Shown in pieces: positions 39,952-49,889 of a DNA stretch of 64,000 bases. Position 1 is the first letter of the stretch. Each line of letters opens with the position of its first letter. Under the pieces are notes generated by a model. That model was not told where the DNA came from, did not search any database, and saw nothing but the letters and a program-made list of their open reading frames with translations. The stretch is from Rhynchopus sp. YZ270_cl-10 (lineage: Eukaryota > Euglenozoa > Diplonemea > Diplonemida > Diplonemidae), in assembly GCA_964035575.1 (NCBI GenBank), contig OZ037881.1:1178001-1242000 (forward strand), read 5' to 3'. The position numbers and the translations under genes are program-made.

Positions 39952-40842
39952 CAGGGTTTCCGCGTTCTTCCGGTGTTTTCGAAGGGGGCGGACGAGTTTT
40001 TTTTCCCCCCCAAAAAAAAATTTTTTACTAGTGCTTAACACAATACAGGTCGAGCCCGGCGCGCTTCGCGCGCCGGGTCGGGGGCCTCCGGCGGAGTTGT
40101 CTCGCCTCACGGTCTTTCGTGAGACACAACAGGTGAGAAACTCACGTTACGAGATACTCGAAAACAAAGCGTGGCGGGTGGTGGAATAAGCGCTCAGCTG
40201 TGCTTGTACCCACAGGAAGAGTAAACAAGAGACGGAGTAACGTCCTCATCTGAGGGTACTCGGTGTCACCTTCCTCATTGAGCTCAACATACATCAGAAC
40301 GTCATGAAGAGTTGTCATTGAGGTGCACACCCTCAACACCGACTTGAGCTCTTGCCACTCTGCCAACAGGTCACTGAATTCAACCCCCTGCACAATACTG
40401 GCTGTCTGGAACTGCTTCCGTTCAGCGGTGTCGCTGTACACCGGCTTCAGCGCATCCCCACCCACGACATCGTGATGCATGTAGGACAGTTTGTGGGGGG
40501 TGAAGAACTGGTCGTACAATCTGCCTAGCTGTTCAATGCTGTACTCCGTGCGCAAACCCGCAAAGGGTTTGAGGGGAATGATAGAGGGGGATACCATAAG
40601 TGCGGCCGCAGATCTGCGCGACGCCAAGAGGGGAGGCCTTTATTTTTCTATACGGGGTGGGGTGCGTCCCCTGCGGGGCCGCACCCCACTCGTCCACTTT
40701 ACAATGTACCCCGGGCCCTCTCCCCACCCATTTTTCCCACTCCCCGGATGAACTTCGTCCGGACGAACTTCGTCCGGCAGTTTTTTTTTTTTTTTTTCCT
40801 ACCGGACGAACTTCGTCCGATTTTTGGGTCGCGGAAACACTG
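39952..40842 (-). mobile_element. hAT-superfamily transposon relic, 891 bp
   Basis: Terminal inverted repeats: CAGGGTTTCCGCG at the left, and the right end read inward is CAGTGTTTCCGCG (12 of 13 match). A perfect 8-bp direct repeat, GGTTGTAT, flanks it (39944-39951 and 40843-40850), as hAT insertion produces. Inside are a minus-strand fragment of the transposase C-terminus, a 10-bp GC hairpin (40055-40077) and subterminal palindromes of type GGACGAACTTCGTCC at about 40746, 40758 and 40803. Internally deleted and not autonomous. Confidence 0.88.
40142..40627 (-). pseudogene. hAT transposase C-terminal fragment
   Basis: An open frame of 161 residues remains. Its end contains YPQMRTLLRLLFTLPVGTST followed by AERLF, the start of the hAT C-terminal dimerisation domain (canonical pattern LP-V-S-T-A-x-x-ER-x-F-S). 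The helix after ERLF is lost: one base shift there would give an STTR-like continuation and then a stop, so the fragment is frameshifted and truncated. The DDE catalytic core and BED finger are absent. Its first residues run into the GC-rich subterminal sequence, so the annotated ATG is arbitrary. Confidence 0.8.
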
Positions 40843-40850
40843 GGTTGTAT
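40843..40850. repeat. hAT target-site duplication, right
   Basis: GGTTGTAT, identical to 39944-39951. Confidence 0.85.
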
Positions 40851-40963
40851 TGTTCGATGGGCTACAATGCTGTGTGGGGAGGGGCGGTTTAGGGTGGTGT
40901 GCACCTGCATCAACCTGGATATGTCTGTGCACGTTAAAATTCACTTTATTGGGATTTTTTTTT

Positions 40964-41002
40964 GGGTGACTAAGTATGTATGAGAGACTTAGGCTCATCT
41001 TC
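40964..41002 (+). repeat. Dispersed hairpin element (family 1)
   Basis: GGGTGACTAAGT then ATGTATGAGAG then ACTTAGGCTCATCTTC. The paired arms ACTAAGT and ACTTAG(G) have compensating changes relative to CTAAGC/GCTTAG. Confidence 0.75.
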
Positions 41003-41207
41003 ATAAATTTTGTCTGTTCAAAGATGTGTGTGTCTGAGAGAGCATATTCCTCTTTTACAAATTTTCTTCTTTTTGTTGTTTTTTTTTGTGAGCAAAATGC
41101 TGCTCTTTATATAGATGTTGTCTTGCGGTTTTCATCTCCTTGTATGGGTGTTTTGCACTTCCAACTTCTCTCTTTTTGTGCGCCTTCTTTTTTCTCTGAG
41201 GTTTCTC

Positions 41208-41370
41208 AAGGTGACAAAGCGCGAGAGGCTTAGGTTCATCTTCTAAACCATTTTTTGTGACTATGTACCTGCTTACAGTTCCCCTGTCAGCAACTCCTCG
41301 AACACTGCGTATTCGATAACCCCGCGGAGTGTCAGTGCCTGCGTCCCGGCGTTTTGCACTATCAACTTAA
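41208..41370 (+). repeat. Composite repeat: family 1 hairpin plus module
   Basis: The hairpin (41208-41242) is well kept: AAGGTGACAAAGC, GCGAGAG, GCTTAGGTTCATCTT. The module follows at 41334-41370 (GTGCCTGCGTCCCGGCG then TTTTGCACTATCAAC). Confidence 0.75.
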
Positions 41371-41980
41371 CTTTTCTTTTTCTAAAGGACACCTATGTTG
41401 CACAGAGAGAGGCACATCCAGATGTCACATTATCTTTTTGTTTGACTAAGCACAGAGGTTAGACAGCTGTGTGTTTTGCCTTGCCCCCCTTCCAATTTCC
41501 ATTTCGTCCTTTACCGGAGGGGGCATGTCACACGTGTTCTTCACAATAACATTCCTCTCAGCATCTTTGAATTGAATCCTTTAACTTTAACATCGTTTCT
41601 ACCCACCAGGCGCCTCCCCCTCCAAAGAAACTAGATCCAAAAGACCCTCTGTATGTCTTTTCCGTTCGACTCTCTGTGTTATGTTCTGCACAGGGACAAC
41701 CATATAAAAGACGATGTAATGAACGAATAAAAACGCCCCCACTTTCCCCTGTTCCACCCACACCCACCCGCCCACGGAGTGGTTGGGGCCCACACTCAGG
41801 CTTCGTATTGACATCAAAGGTGTGACTTTAGACCCTTCTTCACGGCTGTCTGTGCTACTGGAGGGTGCATCACCATGACCGAGATTTGCTTCCTGCAGAG
41901 AGGCGATGTGCAGGGTTGTCAAGCCAACCATCACACAATTTTCTTCATTATTACATCACCACAACAGAACCAACCTCAAA

Positions 41981-43045
41981 ATGCGTACCCTGTCCCTTGT
42001 TGTGTGTGCCCTCCTGGCGAGCCAGGCCCACGGGTACTCCGAGCAGTACGTGCGTGCCAACTCGCAGCTTCTGTGGAACACCTTCAAGGCCGACCACGGC
42101 AAGCAGTACTCGAGCATCGCGGAGGAGCAGCGCCGCTACGGGATCTTCACCGCCAACATGCTGAAGGCGTCCCGTTTCGAGAAAGAGCAGACCAAGGGAG
42201 CCCAGTTCGGCATGAACGTGTTCTCCGACATGTCCGCTGCTGAGTTCAAGACCTACCACAACATGAAGGTGGAGAAGAAGCAGTCGCCCCCTGCCATGTT
42301 CACTGAGGAGCAGGTGGCTGTCGCCGCCGACTCGAAGGACTGGAGGTCCGCTGGTGCCGTGACCCACGTGAAGAACCAGGCACAGTGCGGATCGTGCTGG
42401 TATGTTGTCTTGTCCCCTGTGTTTCCCTCTGTGTTTCTTTAATGTATCTGTGCATTTTACTTTTTTCACCTTCACAGGGCATTCTCCACCACTGGAGGAA
42501 TTGAGGGACAGTGGCAGATTTCCGGAAAGACCCTGACCTCGGTGTCCGAGCAGGAGCTTGTGTCGTGCGACAAGGTCGACCAGGGCTGCAACGGAGGTCT
42601 GATGGACAACGCCCTGAAGTGGCTGATCTCGAACCACAACGGAGACATCGTGACTGAGGACTCGTACCCCTACAAGTCGGGCACCGGAATCCGCCACGAC
42701 TGCGAGTCCGTGACCGGCAAGGCCGTCGGAGCCACCATCAAGTCGTACAAGGACATCACCCACACCGAGGCACAGATGAAGACCTTCGTGTCCACCGGAG
42801 GACCCCTCTCGATCGCCGTTGACGCCCAGAAGTGGCAGTCGTACTCCGGAGGAGTGCTGACCACCTGCTGTGGAATCTTCGGATGCCAGCTTGACCACGG
42901 AGTGCTCATTGTCGGATACGGCGCTGACTACTGGATCATCAAGAACTCCTGGGGACCGACCTGGGGAGAGTCTGGATACATCCGTGTGTCCTACGGCTCC
43001 AACGAGTGCGGCCTGAACGAGTCCCCTGTGACCTCCATCGTCTGA
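41981..43045 (+). CDS. Papain-family cysteine protease (cathepsin L-like)
   Basis: Two exons, 41981-42399 and 42478-43045 (TGA), encode 328 residues. The intron splits the Trp codon of the active-site motif. Signal peptide (about 1-18), I29 inhibitory prodomain with an ERFNIN-like helix (WNTFKADHGKQY ... GMNVFSDMSAAEF), then the mature C1A peptidase starting near DWRSAGAVTHVKNQ. Catalytic residues: Q133-C139 context NQAQCGSCW, C139, H280 in LDHGVLIVGYG and N296 in KNSWGPTWGESGYI. Expected lysosomal or secreted endopeptidase. Codon use is extremely G/C-ending, pointing to high expression. A perfect 20-nt palindrome follows the stop (43056-43075). Confidence 0.95.
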
Positions 43046-43055
43046 GCGCTGCAAG

Positions 43056-43075
43056 CTGTGCTCTAGAGCACAGCA
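43056..43075. terminator. Perfect palindrome after protease stop codon
   Basis: GCTGTGCTCTAGAGCACAGC, fully self-complementary, 10 nt past the TGA and followed by AATGAAAAAAACG. Its position suggests a 3'-UTR stability or 3'-end element; the terminator label is inference. Confidence 0.5.
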
Positions 43076-43386
43076 ATGAAAAAAACGTTTTATTGTGACG
43101 AATAAGCCCTTTCGTTGCTTTAAGGCCTGTTGATTTGTTTTCTTTATTTTTAAACGTGTTGTTTCAAATAACATTATTTTAGCCACTTCGTGTGTCTTGT
43201 GTCTGTCCATTGCACAAGAACGTTCGTTCCCTGTGCAATGTGGCTTGTTTTCGTGAATATATTGGCATTCAAGAAACAGTCCACCCCCCTCGCCCTTCTT
43301 TACACCCAACTGCAGCCCTCTTTCCCATCTTAGTGATCAACCACCTCCTCACAGAAAATTTTCACACCTTTTACACAGCATATATT

Positions 43387-43620
43387 ATGCAGATCTTCGT
43401 CAAGACTTTGAATGGCTGCAATCTCACAATTTCTGTTGAGGCCAACAGCACGGTGATGGAGTTGATGCGCGAGATCGAAAAGAAGGAAGGAATTCCGCCA
43501 AACGTGCAGCGTCTTATCTACGCAGGTAAGCAGCTCAAGGAGGAATTGACCATGGCTGACTACCACATCCAAAAGGAGAGCACGCTTGTCTTGACAATGC
43601 GCATGCTCGGCGGCATCTAG
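43387..43620 (+). CDS. Divergent ubiquitin-like monomer
   Basis: 77 residues, single exon, aligned to ubiquitin without gaps. [17 protein letters not shown]-x-AGKQL and IQKESTL are kept, so K6, K48 and K63 remain. K11 is Cys, K27 is Met, K29 is Glu, H68 is Val, V70 is Thr and R74 is Leu, so part of the Leu8-Ile44-Val70 surface and the E1-recognition tail are changed. It ends GGI, meaning one residue must be removed to expose the di-glycine. A UBL modifier or a fast-evolving ubiquitin; not a polyubiquitin or ribosomal fusion. An 8-bp hairpin follows the stop. Confidence 0.85.
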   Translation: MQIFVKTLNGCNLTISVEANSTVMELMREIEKKEGIPPNVQRLIYAGKQLKEELTMADYHIQKESTLVLTMRMLGGI

Positions 43621-43631
43621 TTCCTTAGTGG

Positions 43632-43656
43632 CAACAGCTGCGTCACGGAAAGACGC
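43632..43656. terminator. Hairpin after ubiquitin-like stop codon
   Basis: Arms GCTGCGTC and GACGCAGC around ACGGAAA. Similar placement to the palindrome after the protease gene; function inferred. Confidence 0.5.
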
Positions 43657-43833
43657 AGCAATTCTCACCCCTAAAGGGACCATTCTGATAACGCGGTTTG
43701 ACTTGTAGGCTGAGCATGCGGGGTTTGCGTTCAGCTTCCATTGATTTAATTTTCTTTTTGTTGATAAGATGTGTGTACATATCGTATGAAGATTATGTAC
43801 CCTTCAGTCTTTTTGTACTGATTTGAACGTGCT

Positions 43834-43928
43834 CAAGGCAACTAAGCACAAGATCATCTTACATTTTTTCTTCTTTTTTGTTTTTTACAGTTCCTGCGTC
43901 AGAGATAGGCGCTTTTCCATTTTTAACC
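43834..43928 (+). repeat. Composite repeat: shortened family 1 hairpin plus module
   Basis: CAAGGCAACTAAGC then ACAAGATCATCTT; the inner right arm is deleted. The module follows at 43889-43928 (TTCCTGCGTCAGAGATAGGC). Confidence 0.6.
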
Positions 43929-44092
43929 TTTTTTTTTAACCCTTTTTCCATGCCTGACAAACAGATTTTATATCAATTTTTTCCTCCCAACCCAATTTGT
44001 AACCCCCCTCCTCCCTCACCACCCCACCACTCCACCACCCCTATAGACCCCCCACTGTTAACGTTGTTTTGAAAAAGACAACAGTTAATCGA

Positions 44093-46510
44093 ATGGAAGA
44101 AGAAGACGTTGCCCCTTCTGTGGGGGTGGATGCGGCGGAGATGGCTGATTTGGAGGCTCCAGCGGAGGTAGAGCAGGGGGTGGGAGGGGGTGGACCTGAG
44201 GTGGATGTGGTTGCAGTGGCGCAGCAACCTGAGGCTGCTGCTGCTGCTGCATTGCCTTCGCCACCTGCCGCCCAACAGCAGCAACAAGGCAACAAGGTGC
44301 AGGTGAAATACCTCGTGCTCCCAGAAGGATTCTCGCACATCACCACCTACGACATCTCCATCCCTGCAGTCTACATGTACGCGCAGCTCGAGCGTGATCT
44401 CCGCGTCGACCGCACCCACCTCCACATCTCCTGGGAAGGCCGCCCCTTCCAGGAAACCGACACCCTCAACGAAGTCGCAACCATACCAGAGTCCGGCCCC
44501 CTCATCCTCCACCTCCGCTTCGATACACTGCCGAAGCATCTCAAGATTCTCAATGTCGGGGAAATCACGCCAGGTATAATTTTTTTTCATTTGATCTGGT
44601 CAATCTTTTCCCCTACCTCAGGCATCCGCACCGTGACAATGCATTATGGTGAAGGCATCCCACCAAAGGTCTGCACCGTCACCCTGGTGGTTGCGTACGA
44701 CCGGAAGCCGTTTTTGGGGGGCTTCAAACACAAGAAGAACGGGTCGCTGTATTACCATGCGGTGGTGCAGACGGACCCTTTGGAGCGGGAGGTCAAGGTG
44801 CGTACGGACAAGGTCTCACGCGACACGCAAACACGTGGACAGACACGGACATCGCAGACCGCACGCGAGAGTGCGACACAGATGGCACGCACAGGACTGT
44901 GCATCGACACTGGCGGTGACGTGGTGTACACTTCGAAGCCGTACTTCTCTGCGAACCGTCTCCACGAGCTGCGCATCCGCAAGAGTGTTGTGATCCAGAG
45001 CCACATCCGTGGGTGGTTTGCACGCAAGCACGCACGCTCCCTGAGAAAGGACAAGAGCGAGGCGACAGTGAGGCTGGCTGAAGAGGACGACGTACGCAGG
45101 GCTTTACACGAAGAGAAGCGTACACGTGAAATAGAGCGGCGCACGCACCCACGCACACCACGCGATTTCTGCACCCTCTACAACGAGCTTGAAGCGTGGC
45201 GCCTTAACGAGACGCGACGAATAAAAGGCGGCGACATGTCCAAAGAGGAGCGTCAGCTCGCACTGCAAGAGCTCCTCAAAAAGGAGACAAAGCTGCTCCA
45301 AACGATCCACAGACTGCAGAACGCAGCAAGTAAAGAAAACAAAGAGGCGCGTGTCAAGCAGCTTCTCCATGGGATGACCTCGTTAAAGCGGTGGGGCAAG
45401 GTATGCAAATATCCTGTGTGGCAACAACGTGACCTCTGCATATCGGCAACCGCACAATCCCAACGTGAAAAGGGCATCAACTGGGATACAGTCCCATATT
45501 TCCTTTGAGTAGAGCAAAATGAGCAACCACACTGCCTCAGCGCAAAAGTGATGAGAGTGGAAATACCAAACACAACAAACAAAAAATCTACCACAAATTT
45601 TACAGTCGGGCACTATTGTAGAGACGCCGTTCACGGTTCGGGCGAAGGAGCTGATGGACTTGCACACGGGGCTGCAGTTGCAGGGATTGTATGGCTTTTT
45701 TCTTCTTTTTTTTTTTTTTTTCTGCGAAGGGGATGAGGGGAATACGACTGCACCCCAACCGTTTAAAGGTGAGAAAGAGCCTTTTCGGTGTCGAAAGGTA
45801 GCTGGACTGCAGTTTATCTGACCAAACTTTTACTTGTTTTTCTCTTCATCCGAATAGAAAAAAAGGGGGGTGTCTCCTAGCACATAGCGGGGAACAACCT
45901 CCCCCCTGCACAATACCCCTTCTCAACCCTCTTTCTTGGCCCAGGAGCATTGACGAGCGCCTCGACATCCTGCTGCACATCAAATGGACGGTGAAGGAGT
46001 TCAGCTGTCCTCTGACACGAGATATCGTCGAACTTGTTGACAGGGAGGCGGACATCCTCAATAGAGGGCGCCCTGCGAAGTCGCTGGCAGGTATGTTCCC
46101 ATTTGCAGTGTTTTTTCCCTTACGTCACATTGTTGTCCGATCGGATGAAGTTTTCAACCCACTGTCTGTACGGACAGCCTTGACTGAACCTTTCTGTATG
46201 AGCACACAACCGTGTTTTAAAAAAGGAGGTGGCTACCTGAGTACAAACCCCCCTCCCCTCCCTTTTCTTTTACCTGTCTTTTTTCCAGCGTTTTTGGTGA
46301 CATCGTGCCTGAAATTCTAGAATTTAACTTCTATTTTATCAAAAAAATAATCCCCTCCCGTCACCCCCAACAGGCCAACGCCAGCAGCTGAATAACCTTT
46401 TCCTCCAATTCATCGAATCACCCGAATTTAATCCAGAGGCAATCCACCACCAGCCTGTTTCCTTAGAATACGCGGTGCGTCCATTGGTGAAGCTGGATGC
46501 ACGGAGGTGA
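44093..46510 (+). CDS. IQUB: IQ and ubiquitin-like domain protein of the cilium
   Basis: Five exons: 44093-44573, 44622-45400, 45606-45688, 45945-46090 and 46374-46510 (TGA); 541 residues. An acidic, Ala/Gln-rich N-terminus, then a ubiquitin-like domain (about 68-150), the family block RKPFLGGFKHKKNGSLYYHA, RDTQT, one IQ motif (IQSHIRGWFARK near 285), NPRT-like HPRTPRDFCTLYNELEAWR, ASKENKEARVKQLL, and a C-terminus RDIVELVDREADILNRG ... FIESPEFNPEA that matches vertebrate IQUB closely. IQUB is linked to radial spokes and motile cilia. The first intron (48 nt) is open and a multiple of three, so an unspliced form would also read through, but it would add a very hydrophobic 16-residue insert. 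Confidence 0.92.
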
Positions 46511-47026
46511 GGAATTAGGTGCCCAAATATGGAATTTTTTTTTACTTTTTCACGAGAACGATAAAAATGCAACTGTGATTTCCATCACAAAACTGTGTTT
46601 TTTTTTTCTCGGGTAGTTGAGTCAGTTTTTGTGAGGGTCCACCTACAGCCTGTCATGCCAAGGTAGTGTCATAAGGGCTGTTGTATTTCAAGGCAATTTT
46701 TTTTGTTGTGTGTTCTTGTGCTTTCATCCAGCTGGTATCGTGCGTGGGTCAGCGGGAGGTGCATTAATAACTTCACGTTGTTGTTGGTGGAGTGTTTTTA
46801 AAGGGATCAACGATCCTATCATGAGGCCGTCTTTTTTTCATCAAAGACGGTCTCATACAATACTATGGGCTGATTGTCTTTTGAAGTCCCCCCTTTGTCG
46901 CGTTACACACACAAAAGGCACCGTCGAACCATTTTCTCTTTATTTTCCTTAACCTCTTCTTGAAGTCATTGTCTATCATTCTACCTTATCACAGCACCAC
47001 ACACAAAACACACTCCAACCTCTAAA
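46511..47026. other. Intergenic spacer
   Basis: T-runs and a strong hairpin (46821-46856). The last 40 nt are the presumptive 5' UTR of RPL23A, preceded by TTATCACAG. Confidence 0.6.
46821..46856. repeat. 14-bp hairpin between IQUB and RPL23A
   Basis: Arms ATGAGGCCGTCTTT and AAAGACGGTCTCAT with one G-T pair and an 8-nt T-rich loop. Confidence 0.65.
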
Positions 47027-47867
47027 ATGGGACCCAAGAACGTCGCCAAGAATGTCGCCAACAAGGTGAAGAACGCCAACACCAAGAAGGTCGCCAAGAA
47101 GGTTGTGAAGCAGACCAAGGCCACATCCCTCAAGAAGAGGAAGGAGCGCTTCATTGTGCAGTTCCACCGTCCCCACACCCTGAGGACGAAGCCGGCCCCC
47201 AAGTGCCCCCACCGCACCACCCCGGTTGTGAAGAAGAACGACCTCTTCTCCGTGATCCGCTTCCCGCTCACCACCGAGAGCGCGATGAAGAAGGTATTTA
47301 TTCCAACTTTTGTCCATTCATTTTCCGCTCTCGACCCCTACGTTTTAGCACGTTTCAACCACTCTTTTTTCAAAAGTGGCACAATATAAAGATGATTTTT
47401 GGCTTCTCAATCTATAAACCAAAATACATTAGTGTTACCTGCAACATCCTATACAGTAGTGGGTTGCTTCTTTTCAAATACCGTCACACTTTAACGCCTC
47501 TAACACCCACCCACAGATTGAGGACACCAACACCCTCGTCTTCATCGTGGACATCCGTTGCAACAAGCCCCAGATCAAGGAGGCCATCCGCCGCCTGTAC
47601 GACGTGAAGGCCGTCAAGGTCAACACCCTCATCCGCCCTGACGGTAAGAAGAAGGCCATGGTATGTTGCGCCTTTTATGCTCCTTTAGGTCCTCCCTGCC
47701 TAATGCAATGCTTTGTGTACCTCGTTTGCCATCAACTTGAAGCGGATTTGTGAGTTGTAGTTTATTTCGTTGCCCCTCCCCATACCCACCATACACCCAC
47801 CACACAGGTGCGCCTTCACGCCGACCACGACGCTCTCGACGTGGCCAACAAGATCGGAATCCTGTGA
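47027..47867 (+). CDS. RPL23A: Large-subunit ribosomal protein uL23 (RPL23A)
   Basis: Three exons, 47027-47293, 47517-47660 and 47808-47867 (TGA), give 156 residues. The basic N-terminal extension is eukaryote-specific. The globular part shows the family landmarks [81 protein letters not shown] and [14 protein letters not shown]. It sits at the peptide exit tunnel and binds the signal recognition particle. Codon use is strongly biased to C/G endings, as expected for a highly expressed gene. Confidence 0.97.
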
Positions 47868-48100
47868 TGAGGTTCAGTTCGAGTTTTTCCGCAATGTCAA
47901 AAGTCAGTTGATGTTTTTTTTTTGTTGATGTGGTAGCATGACAGAAAAAAATACGATTTCTCCCCAGGTTCCCCCACACTTTTTCCTCTCAAAAAACTTT
48001 CAACTCCACACTCTGCAACTTTGCTCATTCGCCCACTGCCTCTTTCAGGCGTTTTGTACTAACTCAACTTTTCCTGTCCATCTTACCATTCTCTCTATCA

Positions 48101-49246
48101 ATGTACTCCACAGTATCACCACAGGACACAACCCCACGGACACCAATGCGATACGCGCCCCCATCCCCGCACGACAAACCAATGAACCTTGAGGAGGAGA
48201 TCATGGACCTGACGCAGAACATCTACACCCAGCAGCTTACCCTTGAGAAGCTGCAGGGCATGCTGCAGGGGCTGCCTTACGAGGCTACACCGCCGCCGGT
48301 GCCGGCTTTGGATGCTGGACACTCCGCTTCGGTGTATCCGATGCACACACCACCGCCACACACACTGCACCCAGGGTCTGCAGAGAAGGCAAGCCGTGTG
48401 GCCTCAGAAGCGTCGCGTGGGCGGTCCAGCGTTGCCATCGGGGATAGACCTGAGTGGGATCCTTCGCCTGCAAAGTCGCCACCACGCCACCGCAGTGCGA
48501 GTGGCGGGAAGCGTGTGTCTGTTTCACCAACACCCGGGAGGAGGGGGCGCAGCTCGTCGCTGAAGAGGACCGCAACACCGACGCTGGCACGTGAGGGGGG
48601 GAGGAGAGGGAAGTCACCCAGATCGAATATTGGTGTAAATGCTGCGAGTGTGGGTGGGATTGGTCCAAGACGTCTCTCGCAAGACCTCGGTGGGTTTGCG
48701 GAGTTGACTGCTCGGACCATCTCCCCTCCCCGTGGCCGTCTTCACCAACAACAACAACAACAACCACAACAGCAACCACAGCGGCAACCCTGGAGTAGCA
48801 CCTCTAAGAGCCGTGCCCACACACCACCAGGGCAGCATACACCCAGGGGGACACCGACGATGCGGCAGATAGATGTTGTGAACCACTTTCCGGTGGTGTC
48901 GTGGGAGAAGCAGTGGGAGGCGTGTTTGCGGTCGCCGACACACACGGCAGCGAGGTCGGTGTCGCCACGCGTGGGGAGTCCTCCTACGGTGAGTCCGGTG
49001 GGTGGGCGGCGTAGGCAGACGCGTGGTGCAGCAGGTCTAGGAGCAGAGTCCAGTGTCATGAGCAGCATCGACCACGACGCGTCTACCTTCGAAGACCTCG
49101 CCCGTGCGAACGCAGCGCTTCAAGAGCGGTGCAACCTCCTCGAGAACAAAGTGCTACGCATGGAGAAGGGCGAGCGACGTAGTTCACGTGGCACGTCTGA
49201 TGCACGCCCCCCATGGAGCAATAAGCAGCCAAAGCGGAATCGATGA
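48101..49246 (+). CDS. Disordered Ser/Pro/Arg-rich protein
   Basis: Single-exon CDS of 381 residues. A short helical stretch (about 28-58, EEEIMDLTQNIYTQQLTLEK) and a C-terminal coiled coil (about 330-360) bracket a long disordered region with SP, TPRG and SPxxGRRGRS motifs and a Gln-rich run (about 214-228). Net positive. Such composition is common in microtubule- or nucleic-acid-binding proteins, but no domain is recognised. Many SP/TP sites suggest proline-directed phosphorylation. Confidence 0.6.
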   Translation: MYSTVSPQDTTPRTPMRYAPPSPHDKPMNLEEEIMDLTQNIYTQQLTLEKLQGMLQGLPYEATPPPVPALDAGHSASVYPMHTPPPHTLHPGSAEKASRVASEASRGRSSVAIGDRPEWDPSPAKSPPRHRSASGGKRVSVSPTPGRRGRSSSLKRTATPTLAREGGRRGKSPRSNIGVNAASVGGIGPRRLSQDLGGFAELTARTISPPRGRLHQQQQQQPQQQPQRQPWSSTSKSRAHTPPGQHTPRGTPTMRQIDVVNHFPVVSWEKQWEACLRSPTHTAARSVSPRVGSPPTVSPVGGRRRQTRGAAGLGAESSVMSSIDHDASTFEDLARANAALQERCNLLENKVLRMEKGERRSSRGTSDARPPWSNKQPKRNR

Positions 49247-49889
49247 AGAAGGGGTTTATTAGGAGGGGATGGCTGAGAGGGGAAAAAAGGTAGAAAATAG
49301 TTTCCAAATTTATCTCATCTCTGGATGAGGTGTATAGTTCCTGGCCCCCTTTTTGGGTGTAATTGCGATTTTGTCGATAGATATCGATAACAAAAAAAAG
49401 AGACAAAAAAATTGACCATGTTCGCATTTTCTTTGAAACATTTTAAATTCAATTTTTGTGCTAAAAAAAAATCTGTAAAATTCTGCACATCTCCCCTCCC
49501 CCTCCCCTTCCCCGTTAATATAGAAGAATTTGTACCCTCTATCCTATCCCTAGAAATTAGAAGAAAAAAGATGGATTTTTTTTGTTTTTGCTTTTTTAAT
49601 TTTTTTGGCGTCTTTTTCCTCCTAGCACCCCCTTACAGGCAACACCATACACCCCTCTTCGTCTTTTCGTGTATTTTATTAGACACATACCCTTTTTGTT
49701 GCGTTTTACATCGGTGTTTGCAAAACTCCCCTAGTTTTGGTTACTAAGCGGAGGCTTAGGTTCGTATTAACCAACTTTTCTTTCCCTTGCATGGAAAGCT
49801 GTGCAGCATAGCACACACACCAACCCGCATGCAGAGATCGCCCTTTCCGCACAGCAGCTGACGAGGACAGGAGGGGGCCGTCGTCCACC
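49247..49889. other. Intergenic spacer
   Basis: A- and T-runs, a family 1 copy (49739-49768) and pyrimidine-rich sequence. No gene supported. Confidence 0.6.
49739..49768 (+). repeat. Dispersed hairpin element (family 1)
   Basis: GGTTACTAAGCGGAGGCTTA then GGTTCGTATT: CTAAGC/GCTTAG pairing is kept but the outer stem is lost. Confidence 0.6.

Larger units (their letters stand above)
39845..41980. other. Spacer containing hAT relic and dispersed repeats
   Basis: The hAT relic occupies 39952-40842. Downstream lie two family 1 hairpins (40964-41002, 41208-41242) and two modules (41141-41170, 41334-41370). From 41450 to 41980 I see only pyrimidine-rich sequence and short uninformative frames. Confidence 0.65.
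43621..44092. other. Intergenic spacer with composite repeat
   Basis: After the hairpin the spacer contains a family 1 copy and module (43834-43928), then C/T-rich sequence up to the IQUB start. Confidence 0.6.

Noticed and set aside
40600-40983. Plus-strand frames across the right end of the hAT relic
   Set aside because: They span the transposon boundary and its palindromes and have no domain.
41951-43309. 452-codon minus-strand open frame
   Set aside because: It is the shadow of the papain-type protease, whose C/G-ending codons leave the reverse frame open. It runs across the protease intron and has no domain.
48277-49068. Several overlapping frames opposite and beside 48101-49246
   Set aside because: Low-complexity CA/GT-rich sequence keeps many frames open. 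The + frame was chosen for its coiled-coil ends and start context, but this is one of the less certain gene calls.
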